From Bacteroidales bacterium (GTDB taxonomy: Bacteria > Bacteroidota > Bacteroidia > Bacteroidales > UBA932), in assembly GCA_017962025.1 (NCBI GenBank), contig JAGCWD010000022.1:1-62621 (forward strand): a DNA stretch of 62,621 nt. Direction: 5' to 3'. Of the stretch, positions 19,036 through 27,146 are shown piece by piece (the stretch's first letter is position 1; each line of letters starts with the position of its first letter). The translations under genes were made by a program, and so were the position numbers. Below the pieces are notes generated by a model. That model saw nothing but the letters and a program-made list of their open reading frames with translations, did not search any database and had not been told where the DNA came from.

Positions 19036-20510
19036 CAGAATTCAGGATTATTGTCGAACTCACTGTTCATTGCAGATTCCGTGCCCATCGATTCTGCCTG
19101 GGCAGCAAGGGAATCCCCTGGTTCGACGAACCTGACCTGGTCGGACTTGAAGAGCATGTCGATATCGCAGACCTCGCCGTTGCGGTGCTTTGCAATTATA
19201 ATCTGAGTTGTCTCCTTCCCTTCCGGTGTCTCGCCGAGCCCGACATAGTCCGGACGATGGATGAATATAACCATGTCGGCATCCTGTTCAATGGAACCGG
19301 ATTCACGAAGGTCACTCAGCTGGGGCTTACCCGTACCTCCGGTCCTTTGGACTGCATTCCTTGAAAGCTGGGAAAGGGCAATGATGGGAACATTCAGTTC
19401 CTTGGCTGTCGCCTTAAGGGTCCTCGAAATGGCTGCGACCTCCTGCTCACGAAGTCCGCGGAGTTCAACCGGTCCCTGCATCAGCTGGAGATAATCGACG
19501 ATGACAAGGCGTACATCCTTTGATTTGACCAGCCTCTTGACCTTGGTGCGGAATTCCATCAGGGGAATGCTGGGAGTGTCATCAATGTAAAGAGGAGCCT
19601 TGGAAAGGGCGGCAAGCCTTGTTTCAAGTTGCTGCCAGTCCCATGGATCCAGCTTGGCGCCTCCCTTGAGTTTGTTGGCCGGAAGGCCTGATTCAGTAGT
19701 CATGAGCCTCATAACCAGCTGAAGGGCTGACATTTCGAGGGAAAACACAGCAACCGGCATGTTGTTGTCGACCGCGGCATTCCTGGCCAGGTTAAGAGCG
19801 AGAGCGGTCTTTCCCACAGAGGGTCGCGCCGCCAGGATTATCAAGTCTGACCTCTGCCAGCCGTTGGTCACCCTGTCAAGAGAAGGAAATCCGGAAGGTA
19901 CTCCGCTGAGACCGTCGATGTTCTGGTTCTTCTCTACTTCCCTGAGGGCATCGTTTATGATGGAGCCAACCTCCTGGACATCTTTCTTGAGATTGTTCTG
20001 GATGGCATTATAGACTTTAGTCTGTGCCTCGTCGATAAGCTGGTCCACCTTTACGGAATCATCGTACGAATCCCTGAGGATTTCATAGGATGCAGTGATC
20101 AGATCCCTCTGGATACTCTTCTGCTTCAGGATCTTGACATAGTACTCTATGTGGGCGGCTGCACCGACCTTCTCCGAAAGGCCGGCAATGGCAACCGGAC
20201 CTCCTACAGCCTCCAGGTTGCCCTTTTCACGGAGTTTTGCGCTGACGGTAACGATGTCCACCGAAGTATGCTCGTTGACGAGCTCGGACATCGCCTCGAA
20301 GATCATCCTGTGACGGGGATCATAAAAACATGAGGGGGACAGTTCCTCAAGCGCCATGTCGACGGATGAGGGCTCGATAAGCATGGCTCCGAGGACAGCC
20401 TCTTCGACTTCAAGAGCTTGAGGCGGTTTGTTTCCCATCTCAAGCCCAAGTGTGTCCAGATTGACTGCCTGTGCCTTTTTTCTAGAGGTTCTAACAGGCT
20501 TGTCAGGCAT
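19035..20510 (-). CDS. dnaB: Replicative DNA helicase
   Basis: Hexameric helicase that unwinds DNA ahead of the replisome. 491 residues: N-terminal DnaB domain from about 30 (PPQALEVEEAVLGAMLIEPSSVDM), linker helix near 170-195, and RecA-type C-terminal domain. Walker A is ARPSVGKTALAL near residue 235; Walker B and later motifs include VRLVIVDYLQLM and IALSQLSRNAVQRTGG. No intein is present. The first 28 residues are a basic tail. Fourteen bases after the zinc-ribbon gene. Confidence 0.97.
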   Translation of the reverse strand: MPDKPVRTSRKKAQAVNLDTLGLEMGNKPPQALEVEEAVLGAMLIEPSSVDMALEELSPSCFYDPRHRMIFEAMSELVNEHTSVDIVTVSAKLREKGNLEAVGGPVAIAGLSEKVGAAAHIEYYVKILKQKSIQRDLITASYEILRDSYDDSVKVDQLIDEAQTKVYNAIQNNLKKDVQEVGSIINDALREVEKNQNIDGLSGVPSGFPSLDRVTNGWQRSDLIILAARPSVGKTALALNLARNAAVDNNMPVAVFSLEMSALQLVMRLMTTESGLPANKLKGGAKLDPWDWQQLETRLAALSKAPLYIDDTPSIPLMEFRTKVKRLVKSKDVRLVIVDYLQLMQGPVELRGLREQEVAAISRTLKATAKELNVPIIALSQLSRNAVQRTGGTGKPQLSDLRESGSIEQDADMVIFIHRPDYVGLGETPEGKETTQIIIAKHRNGEVCDIDMLFKSDQVRFVEPGDSLAAQAESMGTESAMNSEFDNNPEF

Positions 20511-20524
20511 ATTGAATCAAGTGT

Positions 20525-21337
20525 CTATTCGAAATCCGGGTTGACTATGATCCTTCCGCAGTGCTCGCAGATAATGAGCTTCTTGTTGGAAGCAATCTCA
20601 ACGAGACGCTGGGGAGTGATAGTGTTGAAGCAACCTCCGCAGGAGTCCCCGTTGTACACGGACACCACGGCGAGATGGTTGTGGACACTGGCGCGGATAC
20701 GGTCGTAAGCGCTCATGGTCCTTGGGTCGATCTTGGCAGCACATTCCTCCCTCACGGCAAGAAGCCTCTCCTCGTCCTTGGAAGTGGATTCGACGATAGT
20801 TGCAAGCTCATCCTTCTTAGCCTTGAGATCCTCATTCCTCACGGAAATATATTCCTTGAGATTCTCAATGTTCTCCTTCTTGGCGGCAATGGCAGTCTTG
20901 GTGTCATTGATGGTCTTCTGGGCAATCTGGCGGAGGAGTCCCTGGTTCTCTATCTCCTTGTTGATGGAATCGAACTCGCGGCTGTTGGAGATTTCTTCCA
21001 GCTGCTTCTGATACTTCTCGATCTGAAGGTCGCAATCGATTATGTTCTGCTTGTTGTCGGCAATGGTCTGGTTGTAGGCATCGATGACGGCATTGTCCTG
21101 AGCCATGCGGGCCTTGAGGTCGGCAAGTTCATTCTCAAGCGTCTCGACCTCCGAAGGAAGTTCGCCGCGGAGCTGGACTATCTTGTCAATCGCGGAGTCA
21201 GCCTCCTGAAGGGCATACAACGTCTTGAGCTTTTCTTCAACGCTGATCTCGGAGTCTGCAAAATTCTTCTGGAGGGAGACAAAGGTTTCCCTCTGGTCTA
21301 TCGGGGTCTCGACTTTCTTGATTTTCTTGGTTGCCAT
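20525..21337 (-). CDS. Coiled-coil protein with C4 zinc ribbon
   Basis: 270 residues, widespread family (zf-RING_7/DUF164 type). About residues 35-200 are a long antiparallel coiled coil; the C-terminus holds a zinc ribbon with cysteine pairs CGGC (near 237) and CEHC (near 259). The relatives are thought to bind nucleic acid or protein complexes; no reaction is known. It lies between the Nif3 gene (21 bases upstream) and dnaB (14 bases downstream), the arrangement often seen in Bacteroidales. Confidence 0.88.
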   Translation of the reverse strand: MATKKIKKVETPIDQRETFVSLQKNFADSEISVEEKLKTLYALQEADSAIDKIVQLRGELPSEVETLENELADLKARMAQDNAVIDAYNQTIADNKQNIIDCDLQIEKYQKQLEEISNSREFDSINKEIENQGLLRQIAQKTINDTKTAIAAKKENIENLKEYISVRNEDLKAKKDELATIVESTSKDEERLLAVREECAAKIDPRTMSAYDRIRASVHNHLAVVSVYNGDSCGGCFNTITPQRLVEIASNKKLIICEHCGRIIVNPDFE

Positions 21338-21358
21338 GATGGTAGCTATGATATCTGA

Positions 21359-22138
21359 CTAATAATAATGTACGGGATTGGCCGACTCCAGCTTCTCGCT
21401 GGTACGGACTGCAAAGGTAGGAAATTTTTTCCTTAAGAGAGTAAATAATACCCGGCAAATTTCCACTTCTCCTTCGAAATGGCCTATGTCTATGAGCATA
21501 AAGTCCTTAGGAGTGAAGAAATGATGGTAGGAGATGTCTCCGCAAATGTAGGCCTGGGCACCTGACTCAACGGCTTTTCCAATCAGGGATGAGCCTGAGC
21601 CTCCGCACATGGCCACCCTGCTTACCGGGATTCCGATCGGATAGGAACATCTGGCGATACGAAGACCAAAACGCGACTTGACGAAGGAAATGAATTCTTT
21701 GCTGTCCATAGGCCGCTCAAGTTCTCCCACAGCCCCAAGGCCAATACCTTCAGTCTCCTCATCCAGCACTCTGACATCCTTCAGACCAAGCCGTTCGGCC
21801 ATGGTTCCGCTGACTCCACCGATGACCTTGTCTGCAGTGGTATGGGCGGCATAGACAGAGATACCGTTACTGATGGCCATGATAAGGGCAAGTCCGGTAG
21901 GATCATCAGGTGAGATTCTCTTGATTCCTCCGTAAATCAGAGGATGATGGGTGATTATCATGTCAGCCCCACATGAAACGGCCTCTTCAACAAGGGCTGG
22001 AGTACAATCGAAGCCCACGAGTACTCCATGGACCTCCTGGAAATGAGAGCCTACGATCAGGCCACTGTTGTCCCAACTCTCCTGGATTGAAAGAGGTGCG
22101 AAAGCCTCGATGGCTGAAGTGATATCCCCTACTCTCAT
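21359..22138 (-). CDS. Nif3-like dinuclear metal centre protein
   Basis: 259 residues of the NIF3/YbgI family, toroidal hexamers with a two-metal site. Candidate ligands are ITHHPLIYGG (near 62-65), HTTAD (near 98-102) and GHFEGE near the C-terminus. Family members have been linked to GTP cyclohydrolase-like activity or iron handling, but no function is settled. This copy is the short form without the inserted PII-like domain found in many longer homologues. Its start overlaps the MerR stop by four bases (ATGA). Confidence 0.9.
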   Translation of the reverse strand: MRVGDITSAIEAFAPLSIQESWDNSGLIVGSHFQEVHGVLVGFDCTPALVEEAVSCGADMIITHHPLIYGGIKRISPDDPTGLALIMAISNGISVYAAHTTADKVIGGVSGTMAERLGLKDVRVLDEETEGIGLGAVGELERPMDSKEFISFVKSRFGLRIARCSYPIGIPVSRVAMCGGSGSSLIGKAVESGAQAYICGDISYHHFFTPKDFMLIDIGHFEGEVEICRVLFTLLRKKFPTFAVRTSEKLESANPVHYY

Positions 22139-22452
22139 AACGACTTCTTCACATCGACCAGCTGCTTGCGGATCTCTTTCAGGCTGTCCAGAGCCTTTAC
22201 CCTTCCGTCAACCGCCTTCCGCTCCGCAGCGAGTTTCTTGGAAGCTCCCTCAAGGGTAAGCCCCTGTTCCTTTACCAGAAGATGAATCTGCTTGAGGCAA
22301 TCCATGTCTTCAGCAGTAAAGAGGCGGTTGCCCTTGGCATTCCTCTTCGGTTTCAGGTATTTCGGGAAGGAATTGGACCAGAATCTCACGAGGGATGTGC
22401 TCTCCCCAAGGATCTCCGCGGCCTCGCCGATAGTGTAGTACAACTTATCCAT
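22135..22452 (-). CDS. MerR-family transcriptional regulator
   Basis: 105 residues: winged helix-turn-helix at about 5-70 (YYTIGEAAEILGESTSLVRFWSN, RNAKGNRLFTAEDMDCL), then a short coiled coil for dimerisation. No C-terminal effector domain and no cysteines for metal sensing. It lies between a peptidase gene and the Nif3 gene, overlapping the latter by ATGA. This small form is common in Bacteroidota next to M23 peptidases; its target is not visible here. Confidence 0.88.
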   Translation of the reverse strand: MDKLYYTIGEAAEILGESTSLVRFWSNSFPKYLKPKRNAKGNRLFTAEDMDCLKQIHLLVKEQGLTLEGASKKLAAERKAVDGRVKALDSLKEIRKQLVDVKKSL

Positions 22453-22463
22453 GTTATTGTGTA

Positions 22464-23408
22464 TTAATCCATTGATTGTCCTGTGTTGTATGACATAAAC
22501 ACCATTCCAATGTAATCTTCCGGGCTGACGGAAGCAAAAAAGTAATTCAGAGGATCCACCTTGGAGGTGTCCTTTATCACTTCATAATGGAGATGAGGGG
22601 CGAACGAATTGCCAGACATACCTACCTGTCCGATCTGTTTTCCCCTGGCGACCTTCTGTCCCCTTGACACCCTGGTGTTCTCCAAATGGGCATACCGGGT
22701 TAAGTAGCCATTGCCATGGTCAATGGTAACCACGTTGCCCAATCCCTTTGTCGAGTGCTCGACATCCTTGACAGTTCCGTCAGCGGCAGCATAGACCGGA
22801 TCCCCTTGCTGGGAGATAAGGTCAAGGCCACCATGAACGACAGCCACCTTGTAGAAAGGATTGATCTTTTCCCCAACAGAAGCCCCGGTACGGGCATAGG
22901 AAAAATCATGAAGGGGATTGGTGAGTGGAGGAAGTTTTCCGTCCTCCCCCAGCCTATCCATTATGAATTTAAAATTGTCCTCAACCTTTCCGGAAGCATC
23001 TTCAAGCAAATTGAGTTTCTTCCCCACATATTCAACTATGTCCTTGTCTCCTACCGAATCTATCACTGAAAGTAGGCCTTCGGGATATATGCTTCCCAGG
23101 TCAGGTGCATCAGAATTGAATAACTGACGGTAGATTTCGTTATCCTTGGCCTTCAGGCTCTCCATGACATCTCCCACGAGTTGTTCCTTACGGAGCATCT
23201 CATCGTACAAGCGGCTGTACATCTGGTTCTCCCTCTTGAGTTTACGCTCGGAATCCGTGTTTACCAGAAGTGCGAAGACTATGTAATAGACAACAGCCAG
23301 CGATGCAGTTACGATGAAATACTTCAATGTCTTTCCGAGAATGGTCCACACCGAGTGTGTCACTTTCCGGAATTCGATCCTGGTCTTGTCAAAAACATAC
23401 CTGTCCAT
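22464..23408 (-). CDS. M23-family membrane-anchored peptidase (second copy)
   Basis: 314 residues: cytoplasmic N-terminus, membrane segment at about 29-50, a coiled-coil stalk (about 50-140), then a LytM/M23 domain from about 190. Metal and catalytic motifs are HGGLDLISQQGDPVYAAADG and NGYLTRYAHLE plus APHLHYEV, the HxxxD and HxH zinc motifs. M23 proteins cleave peptidoglycan cross-bridges or, when degenerate, activate amidases; here the motifs are intact. A paralogue precedes it by 11 bases. Start: the TTG at 23411 adds only one Met; ATG at 23408 is used. Confidence 0.88.
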   Translation of the reverse strand: MDRYVFDKTRIEFRKVTHSVWTILGKTLKYFIVTASLAVVYYIVFALLVNTDSERKLKRENQMYSRLYDEMLRKEQLVGDVMESLKAKDNEIYRQLFNSDAPDLGSIYPEGLLSVIDSVGDKDIVEYVGKKLNLLEDASGKVEDNFKFIMDRLGEDGKLPPLTNPLHDFSYARTGASVGEKINPFYKVAVVHGGLDLISQQGDPVYAAADGTVKDVEHSTKGLGNVVTIDHGNGYLTRYAHLENTRVSRGQKVARGKQIGQVGMSGNSFAPHLHYEVIKDTSKVDPLNYFFASVSPEDYIGMVFMSYNTGQSMD

Positions 23409-23419
23409 CAACGTCCTCC

Positions 23420-24424
23420 TTATCTGCGTGTGACTGTGAAAGGACGCCTGGTAAGGACCGCCTGTGATTCAGCCTCCCGTTTGCCGACCATGGCAAGATA
23501 TTCATCCTTGGACATTGAAAGGTCGAAATAGTTGGTCGGATTGACCTTTTCCCCTTTGTAAAGGACTTCATAATGAAGATGGGGTCCGCTGGCCCTGCCT
23601 GACTGCCCGGTCTCGGCTATGCAGTCTCCCCTCTTGACCTTCATCCCTTCGATTACATTCACAGAGTTGAGATGGGCGTACAAGGTCTTGTAACCGAAAC
23701 CATGATCGATGATAAGGGTGGTTCCATAGCCGAAAAACTCGAAATTCACAGCTTCTACCACACCATCACCGGTAGCATAAACCGGATTGCCGACCTTCAT
23801 TGCAAGATCGACTCCAGAATGAAGCCTGGCCTCACCTGTAAATGGATCGGTCCTGTAGCCGAAAGGACTGGAAAAATTGTACTTCGACGGATCTGGAACT
23901 ATCGGAGGAATCGCAGGAATGCATGAAGCCATGTCACCGGCCTGTTTCGATATTGAGGAAACCTCATCGAAAGACTTGCTCTGTACATAGGTCCTCCTTG
24001 TCAGGCGGTCGATGCGCATAGCAGTGTTCTTCAAGCGGTTGTCACTCTCCAGTCCATCCAGGAAGGAATACTTGTCCACTCCACCTATCCCGGCCATCCT
24101 GACGGCAGCGGGAATTTCATTCATTCCGAATATTGAACGGTAGATATCGTCATCCCTGACCTGCAGGGCATCAAGGTTGCTCTCATATCTGTCCAGATGG
24201 GAATTCATGACGTCGATCTTGGCGTCCCACCTTGCCTTCTCAGCTTTGAGGATAGCCGTCTTGGGGAGGTCAAGTCCCAGAACGGATGTGAACACCCATA
24301 TGTACAGAAGGGCCAGTGCTATGCTACCGGCCAACAAAAGTACAACCTTGAAGATTTTCGATTTCAAGGAAGCATCCTTGATCTCATACAACAAGGTGTC
24401 AGGATTGAGAATATAATTTCTCAT
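23420..24424 (-). CDS. M23-family membrane-anchored peptidase (first copy)
   Basis: 334 residues with the same layout as its downstream paralogue: membrane segment at about 26-48, coiled-coil stalk, LytM/M23 domain at about 195-305. The zinc motif is HSGVDLAMKVGNPVYATGDG and HLHYEVLYKG; PFGYRTDPFTG precedes it. Likely acts on peptidoglycan at the outer face of the inner membrane. The TTG at 24433 is in frame but ATG at 24424 is preferred because it begins MRNYILNPDTLLYE, the family's usual start. First gene of the long minus-strand run; divergent from alaS. Confidence 0.88.
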   Translation of the reverse strand: MRNYILNPDTLLYEIKDASLKSKIFKVVLLLAGSIALALLYIWVFTSVLGLDLPKTAILKAEKARWDAKIDVMNSHLDRYESNLDALQVRDDDIYRSIFGMNEIPAAVRMAGIGGVDKYSFLDGLESDNRLKNTAMRIDRLTRRTYVQSKSFDEVSSISKQAGDMASCIPAIPPIVPDPSKYNFSSPFGYRTDPFTGEARLHSGVDLAMKVGNPVYATGDGVVEAVNFEFFGYGTTLIIDHGFGYKTLYAHLNSVNVIEGMKVKRGDCIAETGQSGRASGPHLHYEVLYKGEKVNPTNYFDLSMSKDEYLAMVGKREAESQAVLTRRPFTVTRR

Positions 24425-24430
24425 AGCTCG

Positions 24431-24438
24431 CAAATATA
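24431..24438 (-). promoter_or_regulatory. Candidate -7 box for the M23 peptidase run
   Basis: Minus-strand TATATTTG, ending six bases before the ATG at 24424. It fits the Bacteroidota -7 consensus; the -33 element is not clear. It would start the gene run 24424 to about 12137 with a nearly leaderless message. Confidence 0.45.
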
Positions 24439-24470
24439 CCCTTTTTTGCTATAAATCGCTAAATTTGTTA

Positions 24471-24478
24471 TAATTTTG
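24471..24478 (+). promoter_or_regulatory. Candidate alaS -7 box
   Basis: TAATTTTG matches TAnnTTTG; a TTTG at 24445-24448 could be the -33 element although the spacer (22 bases) is slightly long. A second match, TAAATTTG, lies at 24460-24467. The transcript would start about 25 bases before the alaS ATG. Confidence 0.45.
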
Positions 24479-24509
24479 CCATTTCCGTGCCATTTTTATT
24501 AACAGGGAC

Positions 24510-27128
24510 ATGTACACAGCCAAACAGATAAGACAGCAATTTCTGGATTTCTTCGAATCCAAAGGACACATGGTGGTGCCTTCAGCACCTATGGTAATCA
24601 AGAACGACCCCACACTTATGTTCACCAATGCCGGAATGAACCAGTTCAAGGACATCTTCCTGGGTAATTCCGCCCCCAAGTCCAAAAGGGCGACCGACAC
24701 TCAGAAGTGTCTGAGAGTCAGCGGAAAGCACAACGACCTGGAGGCAGTTGGACATGACGGTCGTCACCACACCATGTTCGAAATGCTCGGAAACTGGAGT
24801 TTCGGGGATTATTTCAAGTCCGAGGCCATAGCCTGGGCCTGGGAGCTTCTGACCGAAGTGTACAAGATCGACAAGTCCAAACTCTACGCCACCGTTTTCG
24901 AAGGTTCCCCCGAAGATGGGACCTCCCTTGACGAAGAAGCTAGGGAAGCCTGGATGAAAATAATGCCTGAAGACCATATCATCCTGGGAAACAAGCATGA
25001 CAACTTCTGGGAGATGGGCGATACCGGACCCTGCGGTCCCTGCAGCGAGATCCACATCGACCTCCGGTCTGACGAAGAGATTGCCAAGGTGCCCGGCAAG
25101 GACCTTGTCAATACCGACAACGACCAGGTCATCGAGATCTGGAACCTTGTGTTCATGCAGTACAACCGGAAGGCAGACGGATCCCTCGAACCGCTTCCTG
25201 CGAAGAACATAGACACCGGAATGGGATTTGAGAGGCTCTGCATGGTACTCCAGGGCAAGAGCAGCAATTATGACACCGATGTATTCTCAGGAATGATCTG
25301 CAGGATCGAGGAACTCTCCGGGCACAAGTACCATGAGAATGAAAAGACAGAGGTTGCAATGAGGGTCATTGCAGACCACATCAGGGCCATAGCGTTCTCA
25401 ATCGCAGACGGTCAGCTCCCGTCCAACGTCAAGGCAGGCTACGTGATTCGTAGGATTCTCCGCCGTGCAGTCCGCTACGGTTACACTTTCCTCGGATTCG
25501 ACGAACCCTTCCTCTGCGCCCTCGTTCCACAGCTTGTAGCAGACATGGGAGAAGCCTATCCGGAACTCGGAAAACAGCAGAAACTTATCGAAAGTGTTAT
25601 CCGCGAGGAGGAACTGTCCTTCCTTAGGACCCTGGACCGCGGAATCAGGATGATGGATGACTACATGGAGAAGAATGCCGGAAGCAAGACCATTCCCGGT
25701 ACTGATGCCTTCATCCTTTATGACACCTACGGATTCCCTATCGACCTTACCGGACTTATTGCAGCCGAGAATGGATTTACCGTCGATATGGACGGTTTCA
25801 ATTCCGAACTCCTGAAGCAGAAGGAAAGGGCCCGTAATGCAACCGCCAATGAATTCGGGGACTGGACCGTCTTCCACGACGGTGAGGAAGCCATCTTCAT
25901 GGGTTATGACTGCCTTGAACTGGATGGCGTAAGGCTTCTTAAGCAGCGCACGGTCAAGCAGAAAAACAAGACAATGTTCCAGCTCGTATTCGACAGGACC
26001 CCGTTCTACGCAGAAATGGGCGGACAGGTCGGAGACACCGGCATTATTGTCTCATCCACCGGCGAGCAGGTCAGGATCCTCAACACCGTCAAGGAAAACA
26101 ATCTGACAATCCATATTGCCGAACGCATTCCCGAAAACTGCGAAGGAGCCTTCACGTTAAAAGTGGACATGGCCCGCAGGCTCAAGATTGCGGCAAACCA
26201 CACCGCCACCCACCTTTTGGACCATGCCCTGAGAGAGGTCCTCGGAACACATGTGGAACAGAAGGGTTCCTTTGTCGGACCGGATTACTTCCGTTTTGAC
26301 TTCTCCCATTTTTCAAAAGTCACCGACGAAGAGATCAGAAAGGTTGAGCACATGGTAAACTCGATGATCCGTTCAGACTACTCCCTCGAAGAGAAAAGGG
26401 ACGCTACCATGGAAGAAGCGATGGAAATGGGGGCCATAGCGCTCTTCGGAGAGAAATACGGAGACAGGGTCAGGGTCGTCAAGTTCGGGGACTCGATAGA
26501 ACTCTGCGGAGGCACTCACGCACTGTCGACAGGAAGGATAGGTTTCTTCAAAATAGTCTCGGAGTCAGCTATCGCTGCTGGTGTCAGAAGGATTGAAGCC
26601 ATCACCGGAGAGGCAGCCGAAAACCTTCTCGATTCCGTAGCCGACACCCTGAAGGGAATAAGGGAAATGTTCAACAACGTTCCCGATGTGGCATCTGCTG
26701 TACACAAGATGATTGCTGAAAATTCAGATGCCCGCAAGAAACTCGAGGAAATCGCCAAGGAAAAGGCCGCAGAATTCGCAAGGCTTATCAAGGAGAATGC
26801 AGAGGAAATCAATGGAATAAATATTGCAACATCCAAACGCGATGTCGATCCCGCCATGTTCCGCGAAGCGGCTGCCATCCTTCAGAAAGAGGTGAACAAT
26901 TTCGCCCTCGCCGCAGCATATGCCCATGATGGCAAGCCTCAGCTCCTACTGATGTATTCCGCCGACCTGGTCGCAGCCGGTCGCAATGCCGCAGCCGACA
27001 TCCGCGAGGCAGCAAAATTCATCCAGGGAGGAGGCGGAGGACAACCCTTCCTTGCCACAGCCGGAGGACGCGACACGACCGGTCTCCCTGCAGCCCTGGA
27101 CAAGTTGGTGGAGAAGGCCACAAACTAG
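24510..27128 (+). CDS. alaS: Alanyl-tRNA synthetase
   Basis: Class II synthetase, 872 residues, full length. The N-terminal catalytic domain begins [20 protein letters not shown] and includes [12 protein letters not shown] and [20 protein letters not shown]. The editing domain carries [16 protein letters not shown] near 570 and [13 protein letters not shown] near 670, the zinc-binding HxxxH and CxxxH motifs. The C-Ala domain ends [15 protein letters not shown]. It charges tRNA-Ala and hydrolyses Ser- and Gly-tRNA-Ala. Eighteen bases before the permease-Fmt fusion. Confidence 0.98.
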   Translation: MYTAKQIRQQFLDFFESKGHMVVPSAPMVIKNDPTLMFTNAGMNQFKDIFLGNSAPKSKRATDTQKCLRVSGKHNDLEAVGHDGRHHTMFEMLGNWSFGDYFKSEAIAWAWELLTEVYKIDKSKLYATVFEGSPEDGTSLDEEAREAWMKIMPEDHIILGNKHDNFWEMGDTGPCGPCSEIHIDLRSDEEIAKVPGKDLVNTDNDQVIEIWNLVFMQYNRKADGSLEPLPAKNIDTGMGFERLCMVLQGKSSNYDTDVFSGMICRIEELSGHKYHENEKTEVAMRVIADHIRAIAFSIADGQLPSNVKAGYVIRRILRRAVRYGYTFLGFDEPFLCALVPQLVADMGEAYPELGKQQKLIESVIREEELSFLRTLDRGIRMMDDYMEKNAGSKTIPGTDAFILYDTYGFPIDLTGLIAAENGFTVDMDGFNSELLKQKERARNATANEFGDWTVFHDGEEAIFMGYDCLELDGVRLLKQRTVKQKNKTMFQLVFDRTPFYAEMGGQVGDTGIIVSSTGEQVRILNTVKENNLTIHIAERIPENCEGAFTLKVDMARRLKIAANHTATHLLDHALREVLGTHVEQKGSFVGPDYFRFDFSHFSKVTDEEIRKVEHMVNSMIRSDYSLEEKRDATMEEAMEMGAIALFGEKYGDRVRVVKFGDSIELCGGTHALSTGRIGFFKIVSESAIAAGVRRIEAITGEAAENLLDSVADTLKGIREMFNNVPDVASAVHKMIAENSDARKKLEEIAKEKAAEFARLIKENAEEINGINIATSKRDVDPAMFREAAAILQKEVNNFALAAAYAHDGKPQLLLMYSADLVAAGRNAAADIREAAKFIQGGGGGQPFLATAGGRDTTGLPAALDKLVEKATN

Positions 27129-27146
27129 GCAAAAGAGCCTCACCAG

